NCBI RefSeq assembly: GCF_027580225.2
Contig: NC_073352.2
Span: forward strand, 64,501-128,500
DNA: 64,000 bases
Direction: 5' to 3'
DNA from: Misgurnus anguillicaudatus
Taxonomy: Eukaryota; Chordata; Actinopteri; Cypriniformes; Cobitidae
Shown here: piece by piece, positions 1 to 10,690 of the stretch
Numbering within the stretch: the stretch's first letter is position 1
How the letters are laid out: each line of letters opens with the position of its first letter
Notes under the pieces: generated by a model
The model's input: only the letters and a program-made list of their open reading frames with translations
Told to the model about the DNA's origin: nothing
The model's database searches: none
Program-made: the position numbers and the translations under genes

Positions 1-2
1 GA

Positions 3-392
3 ACCCTCGCCGTGTCTAGTGAATGGAACGACTCCGCCCAGAGAGCTCAATTTCTCAGAGGTTTGAATGAGCATATTCAAGATGAGATCGCATCCCATGA
101 CCTACCTGGCTCTCTGGAGGGTACCATTGATCTGGCGCTTCGTGTCGAGGCTCGCCACAGACAGCGGAGAGCTCGTCGCTCTTTACACCATCTTCTATCC
201 GATCCCTCGCTGTGTGTGGGCGACGATGTTCCTTCAACATCCATCTCTCCGGGTGAGCCTATGCAACTGGGTCGTCTTCGGCTTACCGCAGAAGAGAAAC
301 AACAACGTCTCGTCAATGGTCTGTGTTTATACTGTGGTAAGCCGGGGCATAAGGCCCTCAACTGTCCAGCAAAAGGTTCCGCCCGCCGGTAG
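3..392 (+). CDS. gag: gag, C-terminal part, gypsy chromovirus
   Basis: The frame is open from base 3 to a TAG at 390-392; the true start is outside the window. The visible part holds the end of the capsid-like region ([17 protein letters not shown]) and one CCHC zinc knuckle, [14 protein letters not shown], near the C-terminus, which in this family binds RNA during particle assembly. The following pol frame is different, so pol is probably reached by frameshifting or reinitiation. Confidence 0.9.
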   Translation, partial: TLAVSSEWNDSAQRAQFLRGLNEHIQDEIASHDLPGSLEGTIDLALRVEARHRQRRARRSLHHLLSDPSLCVGDDVPSTSISPGEPMQLGRLRLTAEEKQQRLVNGLCLYCGKPGHKALNCPAKGSARR

Positions 393-406
393 CCCCGGGA
401 GTATCG

Positions 407-3400
407 GTGGGCGTTTCTCCACTCAAGTCTTCTCCTGGGTCTCGTACCATGTTGACTGTCTCCATCATCCATAATAATTCGGTGTTTCACTCTCAGGCCT
501 TGCTGGACTCTGGTGCCGAGGCGAGTTTTATGGACGCTTCTCTCGCTGAGTCTTGGGGTATTCCTGCGGTACCCCTTACAGAGTGTCTTTCTGCTTTAAC
601 TTTAAAAGGGCAACACATGGCAGAGATCACACATTGCACCCCCTCTGTAAGTCTTTTTGTTTCTGGCAATCATCGTGAGGATTTTAAATTTCTTTTGTTA
701 CATTCTTCCCAGTCACCCATTATTTTAGGTCATGACTGGTTAACTAAACATAATCCTCACGTTGATTGGCAGAGTTGTCTTGTATTGTCTTGGTCACCGT
801 CTTGTCATGTATCTTGTCTTGGTCCTGCTCTTTCTGATCCTGTTTGTCCTGTTTTGCAGATTCCAGGGGCCGATGTCTCGGGGGGTCCGGCGGAGTATTC
901 TGATCTGCACCGGGTGTTCAGTAAATCTCGAGCTACGTCCCTGCCTCCTCACCGGCCGTATGATTGTGCCATCGATCTTCTCCCAGGTACTTTTCCGCCT
1001 AAGGGTCGCGTTTTTTCCCTTTCGGGTCCTGAAAGAGAGGCAATGGACAAATACATTAATGAAGCTCTTGCCGCCGGTCTCATTCGCCGTTCCACCTCCC
1101 CTGCCGGGGCAGGTTTTTTCTTTGTCAAGAAGAAGGACGGCTCCCTCCGTCCGTGTATTGATTATAGAGGGTTAAACGACATTACTGTTAAGAATAAATA
1201 CCCCTTACCTTTAATGTCCACTGCCTTTGAACTATTACAGGGAGCTCGCATCTTCACCAAGTTAGATCTGCGTAACGCGTATCACTTGGTTCGCATAAGG
1301 GAGGGCGATGAGTGGAAGACAGCATTTAATACACCCTCAGGACACTGGGAATACTCCGTTTTACCGTTCGGTTTAGCGAACGCTCCAGCTGTCTTCCAGA
1401 CTATGGTCAATGAAGTGTTGGGAGACATGATTAACAAGTTTGTCTTCGTGTATCTGGATGACATTCTCATCTTTTCACCTTCGGTGCAGATACACACCCA
1501 GCATGTTCGCCTAGTCTTACAACGGCTTTTAGAGAATCAGTTATTTGTTAAGGCGGAGAAGTGTGAATTCCACAAGCAGTCGGTTTCGTTCTTGGGTTTT
1601 GTTATAGCCGCGGGAGAGATTCGCCCCGATTCCGCTAAGATCAAAGCAGTCGCTGAGTGGCCAGTACCCGACACACGTAAGGAGTTACAGCGATTTCTGG
1701 GATTCGCCAATTTTTATCGGCGTTTCATCAGAAACTTTGGTCAGATCGCTAAGCCTCTTACTTCACTTACCTCTACTAAAGTAGGTTTCCGTTGGAATAA
1801 CGAAGCTCAGGAAGCCTTTGATGAATTAAAGTCCCGTTTCATCTCTGCACCTGTGCTCACTATTCCTGATCCGGCTCACCAGTTTATAGTTGAGGTAGAT
1901 GCTTCTGATGTCGGGGTAGGCGCCGTTTTGTCTCAGCGGTCACCTATTGATGGGAAAGTGCATCCTTGCGCTTTTTTTTCTCACCGGTTAAACCCAGCAG
2001 AACGTAATTACGACATAGGTAATCGGGAGCTGCTGGCGGTTAGACTCGCTTTGGGTGAGTGGCGTCACTGGTTGGAGGGAGCCTCGGAGCCCTTCCTGGT
2101 CTGGACGGATCACAAGAACTTAGCCTACATCCGTTCGGCCAGGAGATTAACATCCAGACAGGCTCGCTGGGCACTTTTCTTTGACCGTTTTAACTTCACC
2201 CTCTCGTACCGGCCTGGTTCTAAGAACGTTAAGCCCGATGCTCTCTCCCGTCTGTTCAATGGTTCGGAACACGACTGCTCCGAGACCATTCTTCCGCGGG
2301 GAAGGGTAGTCGGGGCGGTCGTCTGGGGCATCGAGCAGCGGGTGAGAGAGGCCGGACGAGGGGTGGAAGTTCCAGAGGGGTGTCCAGCGGGTTGTCTGTG
2401 GGTTCCCGAGGCGTTGCGTTCTGATGTTATCCGGTGGTGTCATGAATCCAGGTTTGTCGGTCATCCTGGTGTTCGGAGAACGTTGGCTGCTGTCCGTCAA
2501 CGTTTTTGGTGGCCCGCTATGGGTCCTGACGTCAGACAGTTTGTATTAGCCTGCCAGGTTTGTGCTTGTAATAAGGCCTCTCATCAGCCGCCTGTTGGTC
2601 TGCTTAAACCCTTGCCTGTCCCCTCTCGCCCCTGGTCTCACATAGCCCTTGATTTTGTCACTGGCTTGCCACCATCTGATGGTAACACGGTTATATTGAC
2701 TGTGGTGGATCGCTTCTCTAAAGCGGTTCATTTCATTCCCCTGCCCAAACTTCCTTCTGCCAAGGAGATGGCTCAGGTTCTGATTAACCATGTCTTTAGG
2801 TTACACGGTCTTCCCTCTGATGTGGTTTCAGATAGGGGTCCTCAGTTCATCTCGCATTTCTGGCAGGAGTTTTGTAAACAGATCGGCGCCACCGCCAGTC
2901 TGTCTTCTGGTTATCATCCGCAGACCAACGGGCAATGTGAACGGGCTAATCAGGATCTAGGACGTACGCTCCGCTGTCTGTCGTCTCGCTATCCGAACTC
3001 CTGGTGCCAACAGCTCCCCTGGGTCGAGTACTCTCATAACTCTCTTCCCGTTTCCTCGACCAATCTGTCCCCATTTGAAGTCTCTATCGGTTTCCAACCT
3101 CCCCTATTTCCATCACAAGAACCCGATGCAGCGGTTCCGTCTGCTTTAGCTTTTGTCCGAAGGTGCAGACGCACTTGGAAGAAAGCTAGAACCCTATTAT
3201 TACAAAGCTCCAGACGAACCAAGGCTGCGGCTGACCGTCACCGGCGACCTCCTCCTCGTTATATCTGTGGACAGAGGGTTTGGCTTTCCTCCAAGGATCT
3301 GCCTCTTCGCGAGCCTTCTCGTAAGCTGGCTCCGAGATTTCTTGGGCCATTCAGTATTGTCAAGGTGGTCAATCCAGTGACGGTTAAGCTTAAGTTACCT

Positions 3401-3751
3401 CCTTCTCTTGGTCGGGTTCACCCTGTTTTTCATGTATCCAGGGTTAAACCAGTGATTTTTGCTTCTATTAATTCCCCTGTCTCTGCCCCTAAACCCCCCG
3501 CCCCTTTACTAGTGGATGGTACTCCTGCCTACACGGTCAGGAGGTTACTAGATGTTCGCCGTAGGGGTAGAGGTTTTCAGTATCTTGTGGACTGGGAGGG
3601 ATACGGTCCGGAGGAGAGGTGTTGGGTACCGGCTCGGGACATTCTGGACCCCGGACTGATCGAGGATCTCCGTCGACGACAGGGTGAGTTCCTCCCTGGC
3701 CCGTCTGGTGCCGGACGTGGGGGGAGGGGTACTGTCAGGACCCCGGTGTGA
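407..3751 (+). CDS. pol: pol polyprotein, gypsy chromovirus (PR-RT-RH-IN-chromodomain)
   Basis: An uninterrupted frame of about 1114 residues; the marked start is a GTG, so the real N-terminus depends on how translation enters from gag. In order: aspartic protease with [13 protein letters not shown] (about aa 31-43), reverse transcriptase with [10 protein letters not shown] (about aa 346-355), RNase H with [15 protein letters not shown] (about aa 494-508), integrase HHCC zinc finger (GHPGVRRT to CQVCAC), integrase catalytic residues in [16 protein letters not shown] and CERANQDL, and a C-terminal chromodomain (about aa 1042-1092, [17 protein letters not shown]). Chromodomains in this family are thought to guide integration to marked chromatin. 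The stop lies 19 bases inside the LTR. No lesion is visible. Confidence 0.95.
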   Translation: MGVSPLKSSPGSRTMLTVSIIHNNSVFHSQALLDSGAEASFMDASLAESWGIPAVPLTECLSALTLKGQHMAEITHCTPSVSLFVSGNHREDFKFLLLHSSQSPIILGHDWLTKHNPHVDWQSCLVLSWSPSCHVSCLGPALSDPVCPVLQIPGADVSGGPAEYSDLHRVFSKSRATSLPPHRPYDCAIDLLPGTFPPKGRVFSLSGPEREAMDKYINEALAAGLIRRSTSPAGAGFFFVKKKDGSLRPCIDYRGLNDITVKNKYPLPLMSTAFELLQGARIFTKLDLRNAYHLVRIREGDEWKTAFNTPSGHWEYSVLPFGLANAPAVFQTMVNEVLGDMINKFVFVYLDDILIFSPSVQIHTQHVRLVLQRLLENQLFVKAEKCEFHKQSVSFLGFVIAAGEIRPDSAKIKAVAEWPVPDTRKELQRFLGFANFYRRFIRNFGQIAKPLTSLTSTKVGFRWNNEAQEAFDELKSRFISAPVLTIPDPAHQFIVEVDASDVGVGAVLSQRSPIDGKVHPCAFFSHRLNPAERNYDIGNRELLAVRLALGEWRHWLEGASEPFLVWTDHKNLAYIRSARRLTSRQARWALFFDRFNFTLSYRPGSKNVKPDALSRLFNGSEHDCSETILPRGRVVGAVVWGIEQRVREAGRGVEVPEGCPAGCLWVPEALRSDVIRWCHESRFVGHPGVRRTLAAVRQRFWWPAMGPDVRQFVLACQVCACNKASHQPPVGLLKPLPVPSRPWSHIALDFVTGLPPSDGNTVILTVVDRFSKAVHFIPLPKLPSAKEMAQVLINHVFRLHGLPSDVVSDRGPQFISHFWQEFCKQIGATASLSSGYHPQTNGQCERANQDLGRTLRCLSSRYPNSWCQQLPWVEYSHNSLPVSSTNLSPFEVSIGFQPPLFPSQEPDAAVPSALAFVRRCRRTWKKARTLLLQSSRRTKAAADRHRRPPPRYICGQRVWLSSKDLPLREPSRKLAPRFLGPFSIVKVVNPVTVKLKLPPSLGRVHPVFHVSRVKPVIFASINSPVSAPKPPAPLLVDGTPAYTVRRLLDVRRRGRGFQYLVDWEGYGPEERCWVPARDILDPGLIEDLRRRQGEFLPGPSGAGRGGRGTVRTPV
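3719..3729 (+). other. polypurine tract
   Basis: A run GGGGGGAGGGG ends 3 bases before the TGTCAGG that opens the LTR. This is the usual place of the plus-strand primer of an LTR element, and it fixes the LTR boundary. Confidence 0.75.
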
Positions 3752-4477
3752 TCGGTTGCTCTGTTTGTTTGTTTACCTTTTGTGTCATGTGTGCACTCTC
3801 AGTCTCCTCCCTTCTCGTTATTCCTGATTGTTTTCCAGCTGATGTGTGTTTGTTCTCCTCTATTTTAGGTCCGGGATTGCTGTGCTCTGTGCGCGTTCGT
3901 TGAGTTACTTCCGGGTGATCGCTGTCATGTTTTGCTAGACTCTCGTTGGTCTTTTGATCGTGTTTTTGTTCTCATTGTGTGTTTTTGCCTCCAGGACTCG
4001 GTAGAGATTGGTGTCGTTTGGCATTCACTATTACCTCCGCTGTGGAATACTGTTTTTGATTCTTGTGGACTCTCGGTGGCAGTATTCAGCGTATCTCAAC
4101 TAAGCCTTATTTAGGCTGGGACAGTTTCCTCTTTTTACCGGTACTGTACTCATCTGTGAACTTTATGTGACTCTTTTCTCTGCTCATCGGTGTGTCTCGT
4201 TTTCAGGCTAGATCCGATTGAGCGTGGTGGTGATCTCACCGTCCGTACTGCCTATTCACCGGTTTTCTGAGAACTGTGGATTATTTTCCCGGCCGCGAGT
4301 GAGGATTGTGTATTTCCTGCTGATACTTTCTGAGACTCTGGATTTACTACCATACATCGTGGATTGTGTTGTTGGTTGCTGTTTTGCTGAGACCCTTGTG
4401 GATTATTTTCCTCTTCTCTACTCTGTTTATTTAATAAACATTTTACTTGCATAAGATTCCCTGTCTCATCCATTACA
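3733..4477 (+). repeat. 3' LTR of the 5'-most gypsy element
   Basis: Begins TGTCAGGACC directly after the polypurine tract and ends CATCCATTACA. An AATAAA at 4433-4438, about 40 bases before the end, is the likely polyadenylation signal. The 5' LTR is outside the window, so divergence and age cannot be estimated. Small open frames inside it are chance. Confidence 0.85.
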
Positions 4478-4539
4478 GAAGGGGAGGGGTGAGTGACAAC
4501 TGATCACCGTGAGTGAAACCCAAGCGCTAGCGCACAGAT

Positions 4540-4666
4540 GGGAGGGGCGCGGTTGACATTCATTTTCGGTTGACATTTTCGGCTGGATTTTTTTTATTTC
4601 GGCCCGAAACCGATAATGCAATTTTCGGCCGAAATTTTTGGCGACCGAAATTTCGGTGCACCCCTA
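4540..4666. mobile_element. terminal fragment of a non-autonomous hAT-like element
   Basis: The stretch ends TTTCGGTGCACCCCTA, whose reverse complement TAGGGGTGCACCGAAA is a typical fish hAT end, and has internal TTTCGGCC/GGCCGAAA self-complementarity. The other end is not in the window; it may lie beyond base 1, the gypsy element having inserted between. Confidence 0.55.
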
Positions 4667-4907
4667 ATTTATTTCTAATTCAGTAAGAACTATAGGGCAT
4701 ATGTATGTATGTATACGGTAGACACACGTACGTGTATAAATACATAGCTGCTATAACAAAACCACACAAAATCAAGATATCTGCCCTTTATCAACAAATA
4801 TTGCTAATTAATGATCAACAATCGGTATCTGCGTACAAAATCAGGACGAGGCATCTGGTGTGTGTGTGTGCAAAATATTTTGTTTTGACACTTTCTACTT
4901 TGTACAG

Positions 4908-6825
4908 ATGGCATATTTAAGAATGTGGAGAAAACGTAAAGCAGACATCAATGAACTTCTCCAGTCTGACGACAACAACGATGATGTGACAATCGACAAC
5001 GCAGTGATGACATATGACAAAGAGGAAACAACCAGTGATGATGGTGGAAGCAATACTGATGACCACTGATGCTTCATGCTTTGATACCGACATTGAAATG
5101 TGTGACTCAGATGTGGAGATTTTGAATCCTGAACCAGAGGCCCAAGTTAGAAACCTAGGCAAGGACTTGCGAGAGTGGAGTACAAGACAACAAATTACTA
5201 ATAGGTCCCTTAATGAATTATTGCAGATTCTAAGGGATCATGGACATGTACTCCCCAAAGATGCACGCACATTACTAGCCACTCCTCAAGTCATTGACAG
5301 CCATTCAAAATGTAATGGACAGTATATATACTATGGCTTGGAGGTGGGCATTTCTCGTGTACTGTGTCAAAATGATGCTTTCAGATGACAACACAGTATG
5401 GTTAGTTTGGATGTCAACATTGATGGAGTAACAATCTTTAAAAGTAGTGAAGTCCAGTTCTGGCCAATACTGGTGAAATTTAGCAATTTCAATCCATTTA
5501 TTGTGGCATTATACTGTGGGGAAAGCAATCCTGAGCCCCTTGATGAGTATCTCCATGACAATAATCTCAAACAGAATGGCCTGGTGATTCATGACAAAAA
5601 GATTGAAGTAAATATTCATACCTTTATTTGTGATGCACCGGCAAGAGCATATTTAAAATGCATTAAAGGTCATACTGCAAATGACAGTTGTGAGAGGTGT
5701 GAAGTGAAAGGCCAGTATGTCGAAAGAAGAGTCGTCTTCAATCAGCTGACATCCACCTTGCGCACAGATGAAGCATTTAGTCAGATACAGTATTCTGGCC
5801 ATCAAAATGGGTGTAGCCCTTTAACAGCTGCTGGGATTCCCTGTGTCAGTGGCTTTGTGTTAGACTATATGCATACGATTTACTTGGGTGTTGTAAGGCG
5901 GCTGTTGGTGTATCTGAATAGAGGCCCAAAACTGTGTAGGCTCTCTGTGAGACAGAAAACTGAAATCTCACAAAAACTGAACATGCTACGAGGCCAGATG
6001 CCCAGCGAGTTCGCACGACAGCCCCGTGGCCTTCAAGAGTTCGACAGGTGGAAAGCTACAGAGTTCAGTCAGTTTCTTCTTTACACAGGACCCATAGTAC
6101 TCAAAAATACCGTCTCCTTACAGCTGTATGCTCATTTTGTTACATTGACTGTGGCAGTATCCATCATGCTGGACTCAGATGACCGGACAAGAGCTGCCTA
6201 TTTGGATTTTCCTACTGAACTGAAGAGGCACTTTGTGTCTAGCTGCCCTGCACTCTATGGAAAAACATTTACTGTGTATAATGTGCATGCCCTGTTACAC
6301 ATCCATGAAGATGTCTCTCGTTTCAGGTGCTCTTTAAATGACATATGTTGCTTTCCATATGAGAATTATTTGCAGCAGATCAAAAGATTGGTCAGGACTG
6401 GCCAAAATCCATTAGCGCAGGTGTCCAAACGGCTGGTCAAAATCGAACATGCCCAATGGAATTTCAGTGCACAGCCTGAGGCGAAGCCCCAAATGTACAT
6501 TTCAACAAAAAGGAGAGATAGCTGCTTCCTTATGGAAGATGAGAGGTTTGCTTTTGTTCAAGAGAGGAGGGGAGATGGGACGATTGTTTGCGATGTGATA
6601 AAACAGAGACACACTGTTGACCTGTTTGGCAAACCATGTCCGTCAAAGCTCTTGAACATTGCTTATATAAGGAATGGCCGTAGATTCCAAAGAAAAGAAA
6701 TCAAGGAAAAAGACCTTGGACGAAAAGTAGCCTGTTTAGCTTTCAACAATCGCTCTGTCTTGATTCCTGGGTTTTTCAGGTGTACCCAGGTCCCAGGCTG
6801 TGGAGAGCGGGTCCATAGATGGTGA
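4908..6825 (+). pseudogene. CACTA-like (tnp2/DUF4218-type) transposase, broken
   Basis: Three reading frames make up one protein. 4908-5069 gives an acidic N-terminus; the frame changes between about 5020 and 5069; 5014-5388 continues in another frame (RSLNELLQILRDHGHVLP) to an in-frame TGA at 5386-5388; 5398-6825 gives 475 more residues. The last part has WPILVKFSNFNPFIVALYCG, a Cys-rich CIKGHTANDSCERC, LDYMHTIYLGVVRRLL and HALLHIHEDVSRFRCSL followed by FPYENYLQQIKRLVR, matching the layout of transposases often called transposase domain-containing proteins in fish and cnidarians. The family name is from memory. Downstream exons of a DUF4806-like gene suggest a two-gene element. One frameshift and one stop make it inactive. 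Confidence 0.7.
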
Positions 6826-6912
6826 TTGCCATTGGTTGTATCACTGAATGAAGCACATTGTAGATATGTTCTAAATATATTGATCGCTTCACACTTTTTC
6901 TTTCCTGCTTAG

Positions 6913-6978
6913 GTCTTACACCTGCAAGTTCCAGTTGTAATAGGGCTGTGCCAACCACATTCCCGCTGTCAGAAACGA
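6913..6978 (+). other. possible exon of the DUF4806-like gene
   Basis: A 66-base stretch between a good acceptor (TTTCCTGCTTAG) and donor (GTGAGT). In one frame it reads a Ser/Thr/Pro-rich linker with PTTFPLSET. It lies between the transposase and the clearer DUF4806 exon at 9005. Weak evidence on its own. Confidence 0.25.
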
Positions 6979-7119
6979 GTGAGTACAAGAATATTTTCAT
7001 GTGACTCCCAGACAAATTACTTATGTATTACAACATTGCATTCTCTTTGTAACTTTTTGGTAAATCAGACTTCAGGTTTTCATCTTGTTGCTTTGGCATT
7101 TATGACATTTAGTCTAGAA

Positions 7120-7311
7120 CAGTGGTTCTCAACTCTGTTCCTGGAGGCCCACTGCTCTGCACATTTTGTATGTCTCTCTCATCTGACACAATCAGTTCAG
7201 TTGATAGAGAGCTCTACTAATGCTGATGATTTGATTCAGGTTTGTTTAATAAGGGAGACATACAAAATGTGCAGAGCAGTAGGCCTCCAGGAATAACGTT
7301 AAGAACCACTG
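7120..7311. mobile_element. hAT MITE with perfect 8-bp target duplication
   Basis: Inverted ends CAGTGGTTCTCAAC and the inverse ending GAACCACTG, with about 55 bases of arm homology each side (GACATACAAAATGTGCAGAG in the right arm). It is flanked by GTCTAGAA at 7112-7119 and 7312-7319. The 192-bp length and 8-bp duplication place it among non-autonomous hATs. Confidence 0.9.
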
Positions 7312-7319
7312 GTCTAGAA

Positions 7320-8668
7320 TAGGGCTGGACGATATGGCCAAAATTTTTATCATGATATACTTCTTAATTTCGGTCGATACGGTATAAATCTGATAACAGT
7401 AAGCTTTTTAAAAAAGCCTCAGGAAATACTGCCAAGAATGCCTGCAATGGATGTCTAAACCGAAAACAAACCTCTGAAAAAACTAATTTGCCAATGAAAC
7501 CTTCTCCTATAAAACAATATCATATTTAAAATGAAAAGGGATAAATATATTAATGTTCACGTTCAATACGTGTTAAGTCTTCATACAAAAAAGTGATATC
7601 ACTGTCCAGTAAAACAGACTTTCAGGCTCAGCTTAATAATATTATAAGTGCACCCTAAATGTCAGTCAGTGTTAAATGCTGCAATGCAGGAGTCTTAAAC
7701 TTAAATAGGCTTGGGGCCATTTCTGAGATCGACATTTCATAAAAGGGACAAAGAAGAGCTATTTTAACATTAAAAAACACAATTATTTATTTTACATTTA
7801 TAAACTATTATGCATTTTTTGCCACCAGGTTGTGTTTTTATATATTATGGATTTATTCAGTCACAGTATTGACTTTCATAGTTCCATGATGTGTTAGTCC
7901 ATAGTTTTGATACATTTGCTATTATAGTAATATGTGGAGAAAATATTAATAGGTCAATGTGACCCTAAAACTTTTCAATGGTAGTATTTAATGTTACATA
8001 CTATTAGAAAAATAAAAAATACTAATCTACTTGTAATTGCTTAGCAAGCTAGATAGTGATATATTTGATCCTAGACATTTAATTATATTATACATATTAC
8101 TCATAACCCCGTGACACAGCAGCATACATACATATATTTTCTCCGCATCTTTACCCTTTTCTAATCATGGCACTTTATGGCTTAAGCCTGTTTCTTCTCA
8201 TCAGTAATTTAGTTTGTGTTGCATCACATCTCCTGTTCTCTCTCTTCCTATATGGCGTCGTCATTGGAAGCTATGACTTGACGCGAACTAACCCTGCACC
8301 TCCTTCTCGGACTTCTGAGGGACAGCTCTTCTCTGAGCAAACACTCCAAACTCCCAAATATATTAATTGATCGCATGGTGACAATGATATGATTTGGCGC
8401 GAGGTACAGATAAGCGATTCCGTTTGCTTGTCGTCCCGGAGATTGCGGCTCATGGTTGCTTAACTACAAAAGACGGCACGCGTTTTATAGGGAAGTTGTG
8501 CCTTGACCCGCGTTTAACACGCGTTTTTACGCGTGATATGTGAACGGCCACGGCCGCCGTAATGTATATCGAAATATTGGAAATGCGTTTAGAAACCATA
8601 CAGTATCACCGTTATCGAAAAATATTATACCGCGAGATATATTGATATTAAATTATTGTCCAGCCCTA
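7320..8668. mobile_element. non-autonomous hAT element, 1349 bp
   Basis: Starts TAGGGCTGGACGATAT and ends ATTGTCCAGCCCTA, forming inverted ends. The 8 bases on its left are GTCTAGAA (the right duplication of the neighbouring MITE) and on its right GCCTAGAA (8669-8676), one mismatch. The interior is AT-rich with no transposase; the CG-rich part around 8400-8560 is non-coding. Confidence 0.85.
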
Positions 8669-8802
8669 GCCTAGAACCATCTCTAAATAAAATTGTTCTT
8701 TACACAAAAAACAGGGTCAGGGTTTCCCTGTTGAATAAAGTGTTAAGTAACTAATTGAATAGTCATTAATTTTTCTGGGATTGCTAGAGAGCAAGTTATA
8801 AA

Positions 8803-8880
8803 TCTTTATTTATATAGCGCTTTTTACAATGTCGATTGTTTCAAAGCAGCTTCACAGTGATAAACAGGAAAACAGGATGT
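8803..8880. repeat. teleost TATATAGCGCTTTT repeat, fragment
   Basis: TTTATTTATATAGCGCTTTT followed by a caaagcagcttcacag-type core is a common dispersed fish repeat. A longer copy is at 62930-63245. Confidence 0.6.
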
Positions 8881-9004
8881 CTAAAATTTAGTGGCCCCAA
8901 CTGAGCAAGTCAAGCAGTCTTTACTGAAAGGCTGGAATGCTTGCTGTTATCAGAGATGATTATAGTGTGTGATTATTTTTTTCTTAATTCCTCATTATTG
9001 CCAG

Positions 9005-9171
9005 AGTTCCAGAAAATAGTTCTGACAAAGCTGGTGACTCTCGTCGATGAAGTAAAAAAAATGCAGAGGAGCGTGCCTCACTCTGCAATTGAAATCACAA
9101 GGATGGACACCTTGGAAGAGTTCGAGAGGGAGGAGGCTTCTCTTCAGAAAGCAACTAAATTTGAAACCTTG
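9005..9171 (+). other. exon of a DUF4806-like protein
   Basis: A coding stretch flanked by an acceptor (ATTATTGCCAG) and donor (GTAAGA). It reads FQKIVLTKLVTLVDEVKKMQ, then ITRMDTLEEFEREEASLQK. The pattern of a helical segment followed by D/TLEEFE-EE-L matches the start of DUF4806 domains, which in fish often accompany tnp2-like transposases. It ends in phase 0, while the matching later exon (40177) needs phase 2, so at least one exon between is missing or unseen. Confidence 0.5.
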
Positions 9172-9266
9172 GTAAGACGTTTTCAACCTCTAACAATTGA
9201 CCTATGGCTAAGCCACGCCCCCTCCACTCACTAGGACAAAAAAAATCAACATTCGGTGATAGACGC

Positions 9267-10329
9267 TAGGCCTGGCAAACTTGATTCCTTTTAAGGATCC
9301 GGGTTATTGTGAGTCACTCACTAAAGTGATCCGGGTTGTGTGAGTCACTTGAGTCACTCGAGTCAGTATTGCTAAATCGCCAAGGAAACTCAGTACAGAC
9401 CCACTTGTAACCGGCTGATCCGCGCGACTAGGGATTCTCAGAGCCGGAAACATTGCAGACCATGGGACACATGAAACACTGCTGAAAACTGCTGTCATAG
9501 TAAGGCTGGCAACATGGCAGACTAAAAAAATACCACATCTGAAATATATATTTTTCTTATTTGTATTTATCAGTTAAATCATTTAAGTATTGCATACATT
9601 TTGGTTCTGATTTACCCTTTAATACAGAAATACAATCTATAGATCTTTTTAGGTCAAGTTTAAAAACATTGCAAGGGGTTTATTTTTCATAAACTTTGAT
9701 ACCAAATCTGAAATAGTGAGTCTATGTTACGTTATGGGTCAGAGCCGGCGAGTCTCGAGTCTGCAATGTTTCCGGCAGATCTGCGAATCTGCAGTGTTTC
9801 CGGCTCTGACTAGAGAGACAGTTCGCGCGGATCAGCCGGTTACGGATCAGCCGGTTACGAGTTGATAGATTCTCGAGTCAGAGCCGGAAACATTGCAGAT
9901 TCGCATGTCTCTCGAGTCCGGAATGTTTCCGGCTCTGAGTGAGAATCTCGGGTCAATTCGCGGCTCGCGCGGATTCGCAGGTCTCTCGAGTTTGCAATGT
10001 TTCCGGCTCTTAGTGAGAATCTCAGGTCAGTTTGCTGCTCGCGCGGATCAGCAGGTCTCTCGAGTTTGCAATGATTCCGGCTCTGAGTGAGAATCCCAGG
10101 TCAGTTCTCGTGCAGATCAGACGGTTACGAGTGGATCTGTAGAGCTAGCGAAGTCGCATCAATAATGTTGAAAGAGGTTTGTGTGTGTGGTGGCGCTGTT
10201 TATGGTTTTACATTGAATTGTAGTAGGACTCAACTGATCCGGGTTAATGATAATAGAGACTCGCGACTCATGAGTTAATTTAAAGATCCGGGTGAAAGAT
10301 CCGAGTGAGTCACGACTCAAACAGGTCTA
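9267..10329. mobile_element. non-autonomous hAT-like element with 8-bp duplication
   Basis: Starts TAGGCCTGGCAAAC, ends AACAGGTCTA, and is flanked by ATAGACGC at 9259-9266 and 10330-10337. Subterminal GATCCGGGT motifs occur near both ends. The interior (about 9420-10130) is a degenerate array of a motif containing GCAATGTTTCCGGCTCTGA and CGCGCGGATCAG in both orientations. No coding capacity; short open frames across the array are chance. Confidence 0.85.
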
Positions 10330-10338
10330 ATAGACGCT

Positions 10339-10506
10339 ATGGCAGCCGTTGCAGTAGGCGACATTTCACAGAAGGCAATTGATGATTTTGGGAAACAGAA
10401 AGACTATATATCATCTCGAAGTCATCAAAAGGGCCTTAACTATGCATTGGAGGTTTATATTAATAATTTTATTGTTGAAAAGGTCAATGAAAAGCTTCAC
10501 AAGTAA
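10339..10506 (+). other. 55-codon coding-like start, possibly SWIM-domain protein N-terminus
   Basis: ATG at 10339 opens a frame with AIDDFGKQKDYISSRSHQKG and LNYALEVYINNFIVEKVNEK, ending in TAA at 10504. From memory it resembles the N-terminus of fish SWIM zinc-finger (YqaJ-like) proteins linked to repeats. The reading ends four bases before a repeat end (CCCACCCAGCA at 10510), so the rest was probably cut off by insertion. Its 5' edge abuts the hAT duplication above. Confidence 0.35.
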
Positions 10507-10509
10507 ACA

Positions 10510-10690
10510 CCCACCCAGCACAAGACGTCATTTAGACATTGTTTTTTGGGCTAAATCACGTCGGCCCATCATGACCTTCATTGAGTCCAAAAAAAGACGT
10601 TGAAAACTGGTCTTTGTTTGGTCCGTCTAATTCAGTCCAAATTTAGCCTAAAATTAGACGTCTTTTTCGGACCACTTTTCAACGTGTCTC
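10510..10690. repeat. GACGTC-rich repeat, left-type end
   Basis: Begins CCCACCCAGCA and continues with repeated AGACGTC, TTAGACGTC and CTTTTCAACG motifs. The same motif set, ending in the inverse TGCTGGGTGGG, occurs at 39845-40077. Neither copy has both ends. Confidence 0.5.

Larger units (their letters stand above)
1..4477 (+). mobile_element. Ty3/gypsy chromovirus, 3' part (5' end outside window)
   Basis: The order gag zinc knuckle, protease, reverse transcriptase, RNase H, integrase, C-terminal chromodomain, then LTR is diagnostic of a Ty3/gypsy chromovirus. The 5' LTR and most of gag lie before base 1, so no target duplication can be checked. Gag and pol are open as far as visible, so this copy looks fairly recent. 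Its 3' LTR is directly followed by hAT-like sequence ending at 4666, so it probably inserted inside an older hAT element. It is related to, but distinct from, the minus-strand chromovirus at 50914-56067. Confidence 0.95.

Noticed and set aside
8995..9186. Antisense frame over the DUF4806-like exon
   Set aside because: The plus-strand reading has splice sites and family resemblance; the antisense one has neither.
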